Below the pieces are notes generated by a model. It saw only the letters and a list, made by a program, of their open reading frames with translations, was not told the DNA's origin and made no database searches. From Lachnospiraceae bacterium (GTDB lineage Bacteria > Bacillota > Clostridia > Lachnospirales > Lachnospiraceae): a DNA stretch of 49,191 nt. Of this stretch, positions 16,315 through 24,301 are shown piece by piece. The stretch is from positions 1 through 49,191 of the forward strand of contig JAFUAB010000010.1 of the NCBI GenBank assembly GCA_017460885.1. The letters run 5' to 3'. Each line of letters opens with the position of its first letter. Positions within the stretch are counted from its first letter, which is position 1. A program made the translations under genes and the position numbers.

Positions 16315-17367
16315 TCATCTATTCAGTGTAACTTCCAGTTTCACGGGATTATGGTCCGAATATTCAAATCCGTGATCGCATACCCTGACCGAATCGACAC
16401 GGATATTGTCGGATACTATAAAACCGTCGATTATATATGTCTGCGAAGTATCATAATCGATATAAGGCTCTTCCAATGATCTGCAGCTCGGAGCATTATC
16501 CGCAACCGCCAGTGAGAAACCCTCTGCGATATCCTCTTCTGACATACTGCCCGGATCCCATCCCGTCTGCGATCTTACCGGCGGATTATCCAGCTTATCA
16601 AAGGATTGATTAAAATCCCCGCCGGCTATCACATAGTTCCCTTTTTCATGTTCTGCAGTCAGAAGCTCATTCAGTGCCTCGAACTGCCGGTCTCTCTTAT
16701 CCTCATCCGTATAGGCTTCCATGTGAAAATTCATAAGAACAAGCTCATGGTTCGAAGCATCGTTCAGTGGGATCCTCTGCATCAGTACACACCGCTTGAG
16801 GTACCCCATCTTCATATACCATGGAGCGGTATCCGGCAGACTGATCCTTTTGGTCTCAGACACCGTATACGGATTATAGATCGATATCCCGCTTTCCATT
16901 TTCCCGAGAGGCGGAATGGGATAAGGGATAAAGAGTACCTTGTAATTGCATGCATAGCTGTGTCCGAATCCAAGCTGTGAAGAGAGATAAGCATCCTCAT
17001 TTATATGAAAGGACCTGTGTGAATCAACATCAACCTCCTGGATAAACACCACATCGGATCCCTCTTCTCTGATAACCGACATGATCCCGGAAAGATTGCG
17101 CATGACACTGTCGGAGGATTCGGGCAGCACACCCTTTCCTCCGTCCATAAAGAAATCCTCTTCCCTGTTATATCCGGCATAACCAATGTTGAACGTGAGG
17201 ACCGAAAGCTTATCACCGGGCGAAAGAAGCATGCTTCCGGAATTATACTCAACGTCCTCTGAGGGAGCCGGATCATACATGATGATCCTGAGAAAGGCAA
17301 TATAAGCGATCGGGATAAAAATGATAATTCCCAATATGACAGCTGAAATCTTTAAAATCTTTTTCAT
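16315..17367 (-). CDS. membrane-anchored endonuclease/exonuclease/phosphatase-family protein
   Basis: A 350-residue protein with one N-terminal hydrophobic segment (about 8-29), so the catalytic domain should be outside the membrane or the protein secreted. The EEP-family motifs are in order: LTFNIGYAGYN with Asn60, VFIQEVDVDSH with Glu111, IAGGDFNQSF around 245-255 and YSDHNPVKL with Asp338-His339 at the end. Members cleave phosphodiesters in nucleic acids, sphingomyelin or inositol phosphates; the substrate here is not evident. No strong ribosome-binding site precedes the ATG. It follows metY on the same strand, separated by a repeat region. Confidence 0.88.
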   Translation of the reverse strand: MKKILKISAVILGIIIFIPIAYIAFLRIIMYDPAPSEDVEYNSGSMLLSPGDKLSVLTFNIGYAGYNREEDFFMDGGKGVLPESSDSVMRNLSGIMSVIREEGSDVVFIQEVDVDSHRSFHINEDAYLSSQLGFGHSYACNYKVLFIPYPIPPLGKMESGISIYNPYTVSETKRISLPDTAPWYMKMGYLKRCVLMQRIPLNDASNHELVLMNFHMEAYTDEDKRDRQFEALNELLTAEHEKGNYVIAGGDFNQSFDKLDNPPVRSQTGWDPGSMSEEDIAEGFSLAVADNAPSCRSLEEPYIDYDTSQTYIIDGFIVSDNIRVDSVRVCDHGFEYSDHNPVKLEVTLNR

Positions 17368-17384
17368 AAATGGCAGTTTTAGAG

Positions 17385-17457
17385 TTTACATAACTTGTAG
17401 CAGAGAACCGTCCCTTATACGCAACGATTTACATAACGTGGTGTGGAGAACCGTCCC
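17385..17457. repeat. two direct copies of a 30-bp TTTACATAAC...CCGTCCC repeat
   Basis: Copy 1 (17385-17414) and copy 2 (17428-17457) both start TTTACATAAC and end GAGAACCGTCCC, with variable bases between, at a 43-base spacing. They fill the gap between metY and the EEP-family gene. Read on the minus strand each begins GGGACGGTTCTC, sharing the GGGACGG core with the hairpin at 3085-3119. This looks like a dispersed repeat or the remains of a small mobile element. Confidence 0.6.
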
Positions 17458-17470
17458 CTGCATCTGTTCA

Positions 17471-18754
17471 TTAAAGTGTCTCAAGGGCCTGGGAGATGTC
17501 GGCGATCAGATCAGCCTTATCCTCGAGTCCGCAGGATACACGTATCAGACCCGCGGGAACACCGGCAGCGACAAGCTGTTCATCGGTAAGCTGTCTGTGC
17601 GTGCTGGTTGCGGGATTGAGAGCGCAGGATCTGGCATCGGCCACATGTGTTTCTATGGCGATGACCTTTAGATTCTTCATAAACTTTTCGGCAGCCTCTC
17701 TTCCGCCCTCAAGCTCAAAGCTCACGACGCCGCAGCCGCCGTTCGGCAGATATTTACGGGCGATCTCATAATATTTATCCGATTTAAGTCCTGGATAGCT
17801 TACGTGGGTCACTCTGGGGTCTGACTCCAGGAACTCAGCTACGGCCTGTCCGTTCTCGACGTGACGCGGCATACGCACATGCAGGGATTCAAGGCCAAGA
17901 TTCAGCAGAAATGCGTTCTGAGGGGACTGTATGCAGCCGAAATCCCTCATCAGCTGGGCCGTACACTTGGTTATGAAAGCTCCTCCCTGACCAAACTTCT
18001 CGGCATAGGTGATGCCATGATATGACTCGTCGGGTGTGCACAGTCCGGGGAACTTGTCGGCATGAGCCATCCAGTCAAATTTGCCGGAATCAACGATCGC
18101 GCCGCCGACTGCTGCACCGTGACCGTCCATATATTTGGTCGTGGAATGCGTGACTATATCCGCTCCCCATTCAAAAGGACGGCAGTTAACGGGCGTAGGG
18201 AAGGTATTGTCAACTATGAGCGGAACTCCGTGAGCATGGGCCACACGGGCAAATTTCTCGATATCCAGTACCGTAAGTGCCGGATTGGCAATGGTTTCGC
18301 CAAACATCGCTCTGGTATTTTCTTTAAAAGCAGCGTTGAGTTCATCTTCCGAAGCATCAGGTGAGACAAATGTCACATCTACGCCCATTTTAGCCATAGT
18401 TACGTCGATCAGATTGAAGGTACCGCCATAGATCGAGGAAGAAGCCACGATATGTGAGCCGCACTCACATATATTAAAAAGCGCAAAGAAGTTCGCTGCC
18501 TGTCCCGAACTGGTAAGCATTGCCGCGGTACCGCCCTCAAGCTCCGCTATCTTGGCAGCTACGGTATCGTTAGTCGGATTCTGAAGTCTGGTATAAAAAT
18601 ATCCGCTGGCCTCTAAGTCAAAAAGCCTGCCCATATCCTCACTGGTATCGTATTTAAAGGTCGTAGACTGAATGATCGGCACCTGTCTCGGTTCACCGTT
18701 TCCCGGTCTGTATCCGCCCTGCACACATCTGGTTCCTATGGAATGCTCGCTCAT
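17471..18754 (-). CDS. metY: O-acetylhomoserine sulfhydrylase (MetY-type, PLP-dependent)
   Basis: PLP enzyme of the Cys/Met metabolism family, most like O-acetylhomoserine aminocarboxypropyltransferase, which makes homocysteine from O-acetylhomoserine and sulfide. The 427-residue protein starts at 18754 (MSEHSIGTRC) after a GGAG 7 bases upstream; an in-frame codon 36 bases earlier lacks support. The PLP lysine is Lys207 in STTKYMDGHG. GGYRPGNGEPRQVPIIQSTT near the N-terminus and the C-terminal RVSCGLED are family hallmarks. Related O-acetylserine or methionine gamma-lyase activities cannot be excluded. No SAM riboswitch is visible in the 130 bases upstream. Confidence 0.92.
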   Translation of the reverse strand: MSEHSIGTRCVQGGYRPGNGEPRQVPIIQSTTFKYDTSEDMGRLFDLEASGYFYTRLQNPTNDTVAAKIAELEGGTAAMLTSSGQAANFFALFNICECGSHIVASSSIYGGTFNLIDVTMAKMGVDVTFVSPDASEDELNAAFKENTRAMFGETIANPALTVLDIEKFARVAHAHGVPLIVDNTFPTPVNCRPFEWGADIVTHSTTKYMDGHGAAVGGAIVDSGKFDWMAHADKFPGLCTPDESYHGITYAEKFGQGGAFITKCTAQLMRDFGCIQSPQNAFLLNLGLESLHVRMPRHVENGQAVAEFLESDPRVTHVSYPGLKSDKYYEIARKYLPNGGCGVVSFELEGGREAAEKFMKNLKVIAIETHVADARSCALNPATSTHRQLTDEQLVAAGVPAGLIRVSCGLEDKADLIADISQALETL

Positions 18755-18789
18755 ATTCTTTCTCCTTCTCCTTAGTATCTTTAGTCTCA

Positions 18790-18817
18790 AAAGCCCGGAT
18801 CCACTGACCCGGGCTTT
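18790..18817 (-). terminator. hairpin terminator after rpsB-tsf
   Basis: AAAGCCCGG (18790-18798) pairs with CCGGGCTTT (18809-18817) across a 10-base loop. It lies between the tsf stop (18884) and the metY start, and is symmetric with A and T at the arm ends. It probably ends the rpsB-tsf transcript; metY would then need its own promoter, or partial readthrough. Confidence 0.7.
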
Positions 18818-18843
18818 ATATTACTGTTCATTTCAATTATGGT

Positions 18844-18867
18844 AAACGACAAAAGAATTTATACTTT
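18844..18867. repeat. AAACGAC repeat, copy 2 (half element)
   Basis: Matches bases 1-24 of the window at 23 of 24 positions (AAACGACAAAAG then A in place of T, then ATTTATACTTT). The right arm GTCGTTT present in copy 1 is missing here. It lies between the tsf stop and its terminator. Confidence 0.65.
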
Positions 18868-18883
18868 CCGTGAACAGCTCCTG

Positions 18884-19804
18884 TTATGCGTTCATCTGAG
18901 CTGCTACTTCTGCTGCAAAGTCCTCATTCTTCTTCTCCATACCCTCACCAACTTCATAGCGGATGAACCTGGTAAGCTTGAGATCCTTGCTTACAGAAGC
19001 CAGATACTGCGCTACCGTCTGCTTACCGTCTTCTGCTCTCACATATACCTGATCAAGAAGCACAACATCCTTGAGAAGCTTATTTACACGGCCCTTGATG
19101 ATGCCCTGCTTAACGTTCTCGGGCTTGGCTGCTTCCTTGGGATCGGCATCCATCTGAGCCTTAAGGATCTCTGTCTCGTGATCGATATAAGCCTGATCAA
19201 CATCGCTGTCCGCAATGAACTTAGGGCTCATTGCAGCGATCTGCATTGCCACGTTGGTCAGAGCTTCCTTAACGGATGCGTCTGCACCTGCGCCATCGGC
19301 AGCAACAACCACACCGATACGTCCGCCGCCATGCAGATAAGATACAACGCAGTCACCGCTGGCTTTTTCAAATCTGCGGACGGAGAGCTTCTCACCTATA
19401 GTTGCGGTCTTGTCAACCAGTACTTCCTTAACGGTCTTGGAGCTGTCCTCAACCCACTTCTCTTCAAGAAGAGCATCTACATCGGCTGCGCCGGAAGCAA
19501 GTGCCTGCTTTGCAACTCCCTCTACAAATGTCTGGAATACCTCGTTCTTGGCTACAAAGTCTGTCTCGGAGTTAACCTCAACGACTGCAGCCGTCTTATC
19601 TCCGTCTATAGCTACGCGGCAGATACCCTCTGCTGCGATACGGCTTGCTTTCTTTTCAGCCTTGGCAGCACCGCTCTTACGCAGAACCTCTACTGCCTCT
19701 TCCATATTACCATTGGTCTCAGCCAGAGCCTTTTTGCAGTCCATCATGCCTGCGCCGGTGGACTCACGCAACTCTTTGACCATTGCTGCTGTAATCTCTG
19801 CCAT
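18884..19804 (-). CDS. tsf: translation elongation factor Ts
   Basis: Guanine-nucleotide exchange factor that recharges EF-Tu. The 306-residue protein has the N-terminal UBA-like domain (about 1-50, ELRESTGAGMMDCKKALAET) and the EF-Tu contact motif TDFVAKN at 81-87, followed by the core dimerisation domains. It is the second gene of rpsB-tsf, 72 bases after rpsB, with a good AGGAGG site. Its length and order are standard. Confidence 0.98.
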   Translation of the reverse strand: MAEITAAMVKELRESTGAGMMDCKKALAETNGNMEEAVEVLRKSGAAKAEKKASRIAAEGICRVAIDGDKTAAVVEVNSETDFVAKNEVFQTFVEGVAKQALASGAADVDALLEEKWVEDSSKTVKEVLVDKTATIGEKLSVRRFEKASGDCVVSYLHGGGRIGVVVAADGAGADASVKEALTNVAMQIAAMSPKFIADSDVDQAYIDHETEILKAQMDADPKEAAKPENVKQGIIKGRVNKLLKDVVLLDQVYVRAEDGKQTVAQYLASVSKDLKLTRFIRYEVGEGMEKKNEDFAAEVAAQMNA

Positions 19805-19876
19805 TATATTTTCCTCCTAAAAAAACTATTATCTGTAAACGGACGATCCTCAAGCCTTTAGAGGATATCCCTGTTT

Positions 19877-20650
19877 TTACTCTTCAGCTGCAGCCACTAC
19901 TTCTTCGATATCCGTAGGCTCGCTCTCTTCTGCCTCGGGCTGAATGTCCTCGTCACTTACAAACTCTTCACCCTGGTTGGCCTCGATGACAGCGTCTGCC
20001 ATCTTGCCGGTGAGCAGCTTGACAGCACGGATCGCATCGTCATTGCCGGGTATCACATAATCCAGCTCCTCGGGATCACAGTTGGTATCACCGATACCGA
20101 TCAGAGTGATACCGAGTGTATGAGCCTCCTGAATACAGATATGCTCCTTCTTGGGATCTACAACAAAGATAGCATCGGGGATCCTGGTCATCTCCTTGAT
20201 ACCGCCAAGGTTCTTCTCAAGTTTCTCCCACTCCTTGCGAAGCTGGATCACTTCCTTCTTGGGCAGTACATCAAAGGTTCCGTCCTCCGACATCTTCTCG
20301 ATAGCCTTAAGTCTCTCTACACGTGAACGGATGGTACGGAAGTTGGTAAGCATACCACCAAGCCATCTCTCATTAACGTAATACATACCGCAGCGCTCTG
20401 CTTCGGTCTTAACCGCATCCTGAGCCTGCTTCTTGGTACCTACAAAAAGGATGGTTCCTCCCTGGGATACGATATCGAATACCGCATTGTAAGCCTCGTC
20501 AACCTTGCCTACGCTCTTCTGCAGATCGATGATATGGATCCCGTTACGCTCCGTAAAGATATAAGGAGCCATCTTGGGGTTCCATCTGCGGGTCTGATGT
20601 CCGAAATGAACACCTGCTTCCAGTAACTGTTTCATTGATACTACACTCAT
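19877..20650 (-). CDS. rpsB: 30S ribosomal protein S2
   Basis: Binds the platform-head junction of the 30S subunit and is needed for S1 or mRNA docking. The 257-residue protein starts [20 protein letters not shown] and contains [13 protein letters not shown] near residue 95 and the [11 protein letters not shown]-like [10 protein letters not shown] segment. It ends in an acidic tail of about 25 residues, common in Clostridia. It is the first gene of rpsB-tsf, downstream of a clear promoter and a long leader. Confidence 0.98.
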   Translation of the reverse strand: MSVVSMKQLLEAGVHFGHQTRRWNPKMAPYIFTERNGIHIIDLQKSVGKVDEAYNAVFDIVSQGGTILFVGTKKQAQDAVKTEAERCGMYYVNERWLGGMLTNFRTIRSRVERLKAIEKMSEDGTFDVLPKKEVIQLRKEWEKLEKNLGGIKEMTRIPDAIFVVDPKKEHICIQEAHTLGITLIGIGDTNCDPEELDYVIPGNDDAIRAVKLLTGKMADAVIEANQGEEFVSDEDIQPEAEESEPTDIEEVVAAAEE

Positions 20651-20813
20651 GTCTTACCTCCATTTGGTTTGTCTTCCGCATATCCGTCACGGTATGAGTC
20701 TCCCGCACATCCTGCTCTACCTGAGGCTATCGCCGTCCGGCACCGGGCAGGATCGGATATACGTGTATAATAATAGAAACGGGCATGCTCTAAGCGCATG
20801 CCCAATTATTTTA
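20651..20813 (-). promoter_or_regulatory. rpsB 5' leader
   Basis: About 160 bases of predicted leader between the start of transcription (near 20813) and the rpsB ATG. It opens with a perfect 8-bp hairpin, GGGCATGC/GCATGCCC (20781-20803, 7-base loop). On the minus strand the hairpin is followed by a U-rich stretch (TTTCTATTATTAT), and the remainder is GC-rich with further pairing potential. The position so close to the transcription start suggests an attenuator or an S2-binding autoregulatory site; it could instead be a terminator for truA readthrough. Confidence 0.45.
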
Positions 20814-20819
20814 CTCTCA

Positions 20820-20848
20820 TCCATACCATAAAGCAAGAGGTTTGTCAA
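20820..20848 (-). promoter_or_regulatory. promoter of rpsB-tsf
   Basis: On the minus strand a consensus TTGACA (20848-20843) is followed after 17 bases by TATGGA (20825-20820). Upstream is an A/T-rich segment of three tandem TTCGAAT heptamers (20852-20872), which could serve as an UP element or a protein-binding site. Confidence 0.65.
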
Positions 20849-20851
20849 AAT

Positions 20852-20872
20852 TTCGAATTTCGAATTTCGAAT
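20852..20872. repeat. three tandem TTCGAAT heptamers
   Basis: Three perfect head-to-tail copies of TTCGAAT (each palindromic around TTCGAA) lie 4 bases upstream of the rpsB -35 box. The helical spacing of 7 bases does not match a normal 10-11 base repeat, so an operator is uncertain. Confidence 0.7.
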
Positions 20873-20901
20873 AAACAGAAGGTTCTTATCATATAAACCT
20901 C

Positions 20902-21672
20902 TTATACAGCAGGAATGCCTTCGTCAAAATCAATCCTCTCAAGCGTCAGACCGCACGCCGGCAGAGTCGGACCGGTTCGTGAACGGTCACGGCTGTCGAT
21001 CACATCCTGAATATCCTCCGGACCGATCCGCCCCCTGCCAACCTCAAGAAGCGTACCTGCAATTATCCTGACCATATTGTAGAGAAATCCGCCGCCGGTA
21101 ATGTATATATCTATATATTCCGATAAAGGATCGGCAGCAGTTCGTTTGATAACAACATCATATATAGTGCGGACGGTAGTCTCTGCCTGCGAGCCTGCGG
21201 CGCAGAAGGCCGCAAAATCATGCTCTCCCTTAAATGCCGATGCGGCCCTTTGCATGGCATTCGTATCTATCGGCCCATACACATGATGTCTGTACAGTCT
21301 TTCAAAGGGAGGACATATGTCGCCGTGATAAAACCTGTAGCAATACGTCTTGCGGGTATCCGTATGCCTCGGATGAAAACAGTCGTCCACCCGAAAGGAA
21401 TCAAGCACCCTGATGTCCGTTGGAAGTATGCCGTTCAAAGCAGGCACGTATCTCTCCGGTGGAATGCCTGAAGATGTGTCAAATACACAGATATTTCCTT
21501 TGGAATGCACACCTGCATCGGTCCGGCTGCATCCGATCACCTCTGTCTGAGCACCGGTAAGCTCTGTCAGGCACCTGTTAAGGCGGCCTTCGATGGTTTC
21601 GGGTTCTCCCGGCTGCATCTGCCATCCGTGATATGCGGTACCGTCATACGATACCTTTAAAAGTATTCTCAT
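20902..21672 (-). CDS. truA: tRNA pseudouridine(38-40) synthase
   Basis: Makes pseudouridine at positions 38-40 in the tRNA anticodon arm. The 256-residue protein has the catalytic motif GCSRTDAGVHSKGN with Asp52, plus HDFAAFCAAGS and the C-terminal GFLYNMVRIIAGTLLEVG that marks the family. It follows ecfT by about 45 bases on the same strand, the usual position in Firmicutes, where ecfA1-ecfA2-ecfT-truA form one operon. Confidence 0.97.
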   Translation of the reverse strand: MRILLKVSYDGTAYHGWQMQPGEPETIEGRLNRCLTELTGAQTEVIGCSRTDAGVHSKGNICVFDTSSGIPPERYVPALNGILPTDIRVLDSFRVDDCFHPRHTDTRKTYCYRFYHGDICPPFERLYRHHVYGPIDTNAMQRAASAFKGEHDFAAFCAAGSQAETTVRTIYDVVIKRTAADPLSEYIDIYITGGGFLYNMVRIIAGTLLEVGRGRIGPEDIQDVIDSRDRSRTGPTLPACGLTLERIDFDEGIPAV

Positions 21673-21717
21673 TTTCCGCTCCGGCTGCAGGATAGCCCGC
21701 GTCTAAGGATTCATGAA

Positions 21718-22515
21718 TCAGAAGATCCTGATCAAAATACATCCGATCAAAAATGCCCATACAAAAAAATACGCAATATAATCGCGCCGGGCATATACTA
21801 ACGGTTTCATCCTGGTCCTGCCCGCACCGCCGCTGTAGCATCTGGCCTCCATTGCCATGGCAAGATCGTTTGCCCTTCTGAACGCGGAGATAAAGAGGGG
21901 AACCAGGATCGGAACCAGAGCCTTTGCTCTTTTGATCAGATTCCCGTTCTCAAAATCGGCTCCCCTGGCCATCTGTGCTTTCATGATGATATCTGTCTCC
22001 TCCAGAAGGATAGGGATAAATCTGAGTGCGATTGACATCATCATCGCTATCTCATGTACCGGGACCTTTATACGCATCAGCGGACGCAGCAGTCTCTCCA
22101 TGGCATCCGTCAGATTATTGGGGGTAGTCGTCAGAGTCATCAAAGAGGTACCGGTGATCAGAAGTACCAGTCTCAGTGCCATCGTAATGCCGATCCGCAG
22201 GCCTTCTCTGGTGATATTTATCTTCCATATACTCACGAGGATCTCGCCCGGAGTCAGTATCATGTTGAAAAGAACAGTGATCAACAGGATAAGCATAATG
22301 GGGCGCAGTCCTTTGACTATAAATCTGACCGGAACCTTAGACAAAGCGACCGCAATACACACTACGGCCGCCGCACAGAAGTATCCCGGGATGGTATCAA
22401 CGACAAATATTGCTATTATGTAAACCAGTGTGGCTACCAGCTTTACCCTGGGATCGAGTCTGTGTATAACCGATTCCGTATCATAATATTGTCCGATTGT
22501 TATTTCTCTGATCAT
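21718..22515 (-). CDS. ecfT: ECF transporter transmembrane component EcfT
   Basis: Membrane scaffold that joins the two ATPases to interchangeable S-components. The 265-residue protein has about five or six membrane spans. It has the cytoplasmic coupling region with MARGADFENG and, near the end, AMEARCYSGG, the two Ala-Arg-x motifs of EcfT that contact the ATPases. Its ATG overlaps the ecfA2 stop by 4 bases (ATGA), so it is translationally coupled. Confidence 0.96.
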   Translation of the reverse strand: MIREITIGQYYDTESVIHRLDPRVKLVATLVYIIAIFVVDTIPGYFCAAAVVCIAVALSKVPVRFIVKGLRPIMLILLITVLFNMILTPGEILVSIWKINITREGLRIGITMALRLVLLITGTSLMTLTTTPNNLTDAMERLLRPLMRIKVPVHEIAMMMSIALRFIPILLEETDIIMKAQMARGADFENGNLIKRAKALVPILVPLFISAFRRANDLAMAMEARCYSGGAGRTRMKPLVYARRDYIAYFFVWAFLIGCILIRIF

Positions 22516-23378
22516 TGCTGCGTCGTCTGTCTGTTATTATATAAATTCATGATCTGTTCGCACGCTTCCTCTATGGTCGTAACTGTATCGTCCACATCAA
22601 ACCGGTGCCTTTTGAGCGATCTCATTATATATGTGACCTCAGGCAGGGCAAGGCCCATACCCTCCAGCTCCTTTACATGCTTAAATACTTCTCCGGGGAC
22701 ATCATCATACATGATCCTTCCGGAATCCATAACTATGAGTCTCTCCACATAATTGGCCACATCATCCATACTGTGTGAAACCAGTATGACGGTCATATGA
22801 TTGTTTCTGTGGAGATCACTGATGAGGTCAAGTATCTCTTCGCGCCCGGCCGGGTCAAGTCCTGCGGTAGGTTCGTCAAGAACCAGAACCCGGGGCTGCA
22901 TCGCAAGTACACCTGCGATAGCCACACGTCTCTTCTGTCCGCCCGAAAGCTCGAAAGGAGAATTGGAAAAATCCTCCTCCGTAAGACCTACCGCCAAAAG
23001 GGCCTCTCTGGCGCGCTTTTCAATGGCTTCCTTATCAAGCCCGAGATTCTTTGGACCAAAGCAGACGTCTGCGAACACATCTGTTTCAAAAAGCTGGTGC
23101 TCCGGATACTGAAAAACAAGTCCGACCTTTCCCCTGAGGGCTCTTCTGTCATAATCCTTAGCGTGGATATCCTCACCGTCAAAGCTGATGACACCGCTCG
23201 TAGGCTTAAGAAGTCCGTTCAGATGCTGAACAAGGGTGGATTTGCCGCAGCCGGTATGACCGATCAGTCCGATAAACTGTCCGTCCTCAATGGTAAGACA
23301 TATATCATCCAGTGCATGTACCGGATGATTTGTATCGGCGCTGTATATGCAGTTGACATGATCAAGCGTTAAAGGCAT
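22512..23378 (-). CDS. ecfA2: ECF transporter ATP-binding protein EcfA2
   Basis: One of two ATPases of the shared ECF module. The 288-residue protein has Walker A GHTGCGKST at 40-48, the Q-loop FQYPEHQLF, the signature LSGGQKRRV and Walker B VLVLDEPTAGLDP, all intact. It overlaps ecfA1 by 17 bases and ecfT by 4 bases. The FQYPEHQLFE pattern is typical of EcfA2. Confidence 0.96.
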   Translation of the reverse strand: MPLTLDHVNCIYSADTNHPVHALDDICLTIEDGQFIGLIGHTGCGKSTLVQHLNGLLKPTSGVISFDGEDIHAKDYDRRALRGKVGLVFQYPEHQLFETDVFADVCFGPKNLGLDKEAIEKRAREALLAVGLTEEDFSNSPFELSGGQKRRVAIAGVLAMQPRVLVLDEPTAGLDPAGREEILDLISDLHRNNHMTVILVSHSMDDVANYVERLIVMDSGRIMYDDVPGEVFKHVKELEGMGLALPEVTYIMRSLKRHRFDVDDTVTTIEEACEQIMNLYNNRQTTQQ

Positions 23379-24219
23379 CTTTGATCGCCTCTCTGAGTTC
23401 TTTGCGGGTCAGTATCCCGTCGGGGATCGGCATCCCCTGCTCCTTTAATCTGTATGCCAGCATTGTGACTTGTGGCACATTCAGTCGGAGTTCCTGCAGT
23501 TTTTCAACCCGGGAGAAGATCTCCTTAGGTGTACCCTGCATGGCAACATGCCCCTTATCCATAACATATATCCTGTCCGAATATATGGTTTCCTCCATAT
23601 AATGAGTGATAAGTACGATCGTTATCTTCTCTACATCGTTAAGAGCCCGGGCGGCTCTGATCACTTCCCTGCGTCCGTTGGGATCGAGCATTGCCGTCGG
23701 CTCATCAAGTATGATGCACTTGGGATGCATTGCAAGCACACCGGCAATAGAAACACGCTGTTTCTGACCACCTGACAGCTTATTTGGGGATCGCATTCTG
23801 AAATCAAGCATCCCCAGAAGCTTAAGGCTCTCATTGACTCTCTCCCAGATCTCGTCTGTCGGAACTCCGAGGTTCTCGGGACCGAAGCCGACATCCTCCT
23901 CTACAAGCTGTCCGATTATCTGATTATCGGGATTCTGAAATACCATGCCTGCACGCTGTCTTACCTGCCGTATATTGTCAGGCTCATTGGTATTTAATCC
24001 GTCAACCCACACTTCTCCGCCTGTAGGAGTGAGTATCGCGTTGATATGTTTGGCCAGAGTGGACTTACCCGAACCGTTATGCCCGAGTATCGAGATAAAA
24101 TCTCCTGGGCGCACATCTATATCGACATCATCGATGGCCCTGGTCTTGCCGCTGACGTTGCCCTCATCATCTCTGCGAAGATATTCGTATATCAGATTTT
24201 TGGTCGTGATTATTCCCAT
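23362..24219 (-). CDS. ecfA1: ECF transporter ATP-binding protein EcfA1
   Basis: The second ECF ATPase. I start it at 24219 (MGIITTKNLIYEYLRR), giving 285 residues, because the in-frame extension to 24354 encodes an implausible Phe/Ile-rich leader. Walker A GHNGSGKST is at 46-54, with Q-loop VFQNPDNQII, signature LSGGQKQRV and Walker B CIILDEPTAMLDP. The only good promoter places transcription start about 4-5 bases before the ATG and no ribosome-binding site is present, so a leaderless message is likely. It leads ecfA1-ecfA2-ecfT-truA. Confidence 0.96.
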   Translation of the reverse strand: MGIITTKNLIYEYLRRDDEGNVSGKTRAIDDVDIDVRPGDFISILGHNGSGKSTLAKHINAILTPTGGEVWVDGLNTNEPDNIRQVRQRAGMVFQNPDNQIIGQLVEEDVGFGPENLGVPTDEIWERVNESLKLLGMLDFRMRSPNKLSGGQKQRVSIAGVLAMHPKCIILDEPTAMLDPNGRREVIRAARALNDVEKITIVLITHYMEETIYSDRIYVMDKGHVAMQGTPKEIFSRVEKLQELRLNVPQVTMLAYRLKEQGMPIPDGILTRKELREAIKDAFNA

Positions 24220-24229
24220 ACAGAGAATT

Positions 24230-24258
24230 ATTTTAATCTCAAAGAAGTATATAGTCAA
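24230..24258 (-). promoter_or_regulatory. promoter of ecfA1 operon (leaderless)
   Basis: On the minus strand TTGACT (24258-24253) and TAAAAT (24235-24230) are 17 bases apart. With the usual 6-7 base discriminator, transcription starts at about 24223-24224, only 4-5 bases before the ecfA1 ATG. Confidence 0.65.
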
Positions 24259-24301
24259 ATGAAAAGGCAAAAAAGGGAAAATACGTGGTATGATTATATG
24301 T

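Noticed and set aside
18755-18883. SAM or T-box riboswitch upstream of metY
   Set aside because: The interval is only about 130 bases, mostly a terminator hairpin and repeat, and lacks the multi-helix core of those elements.
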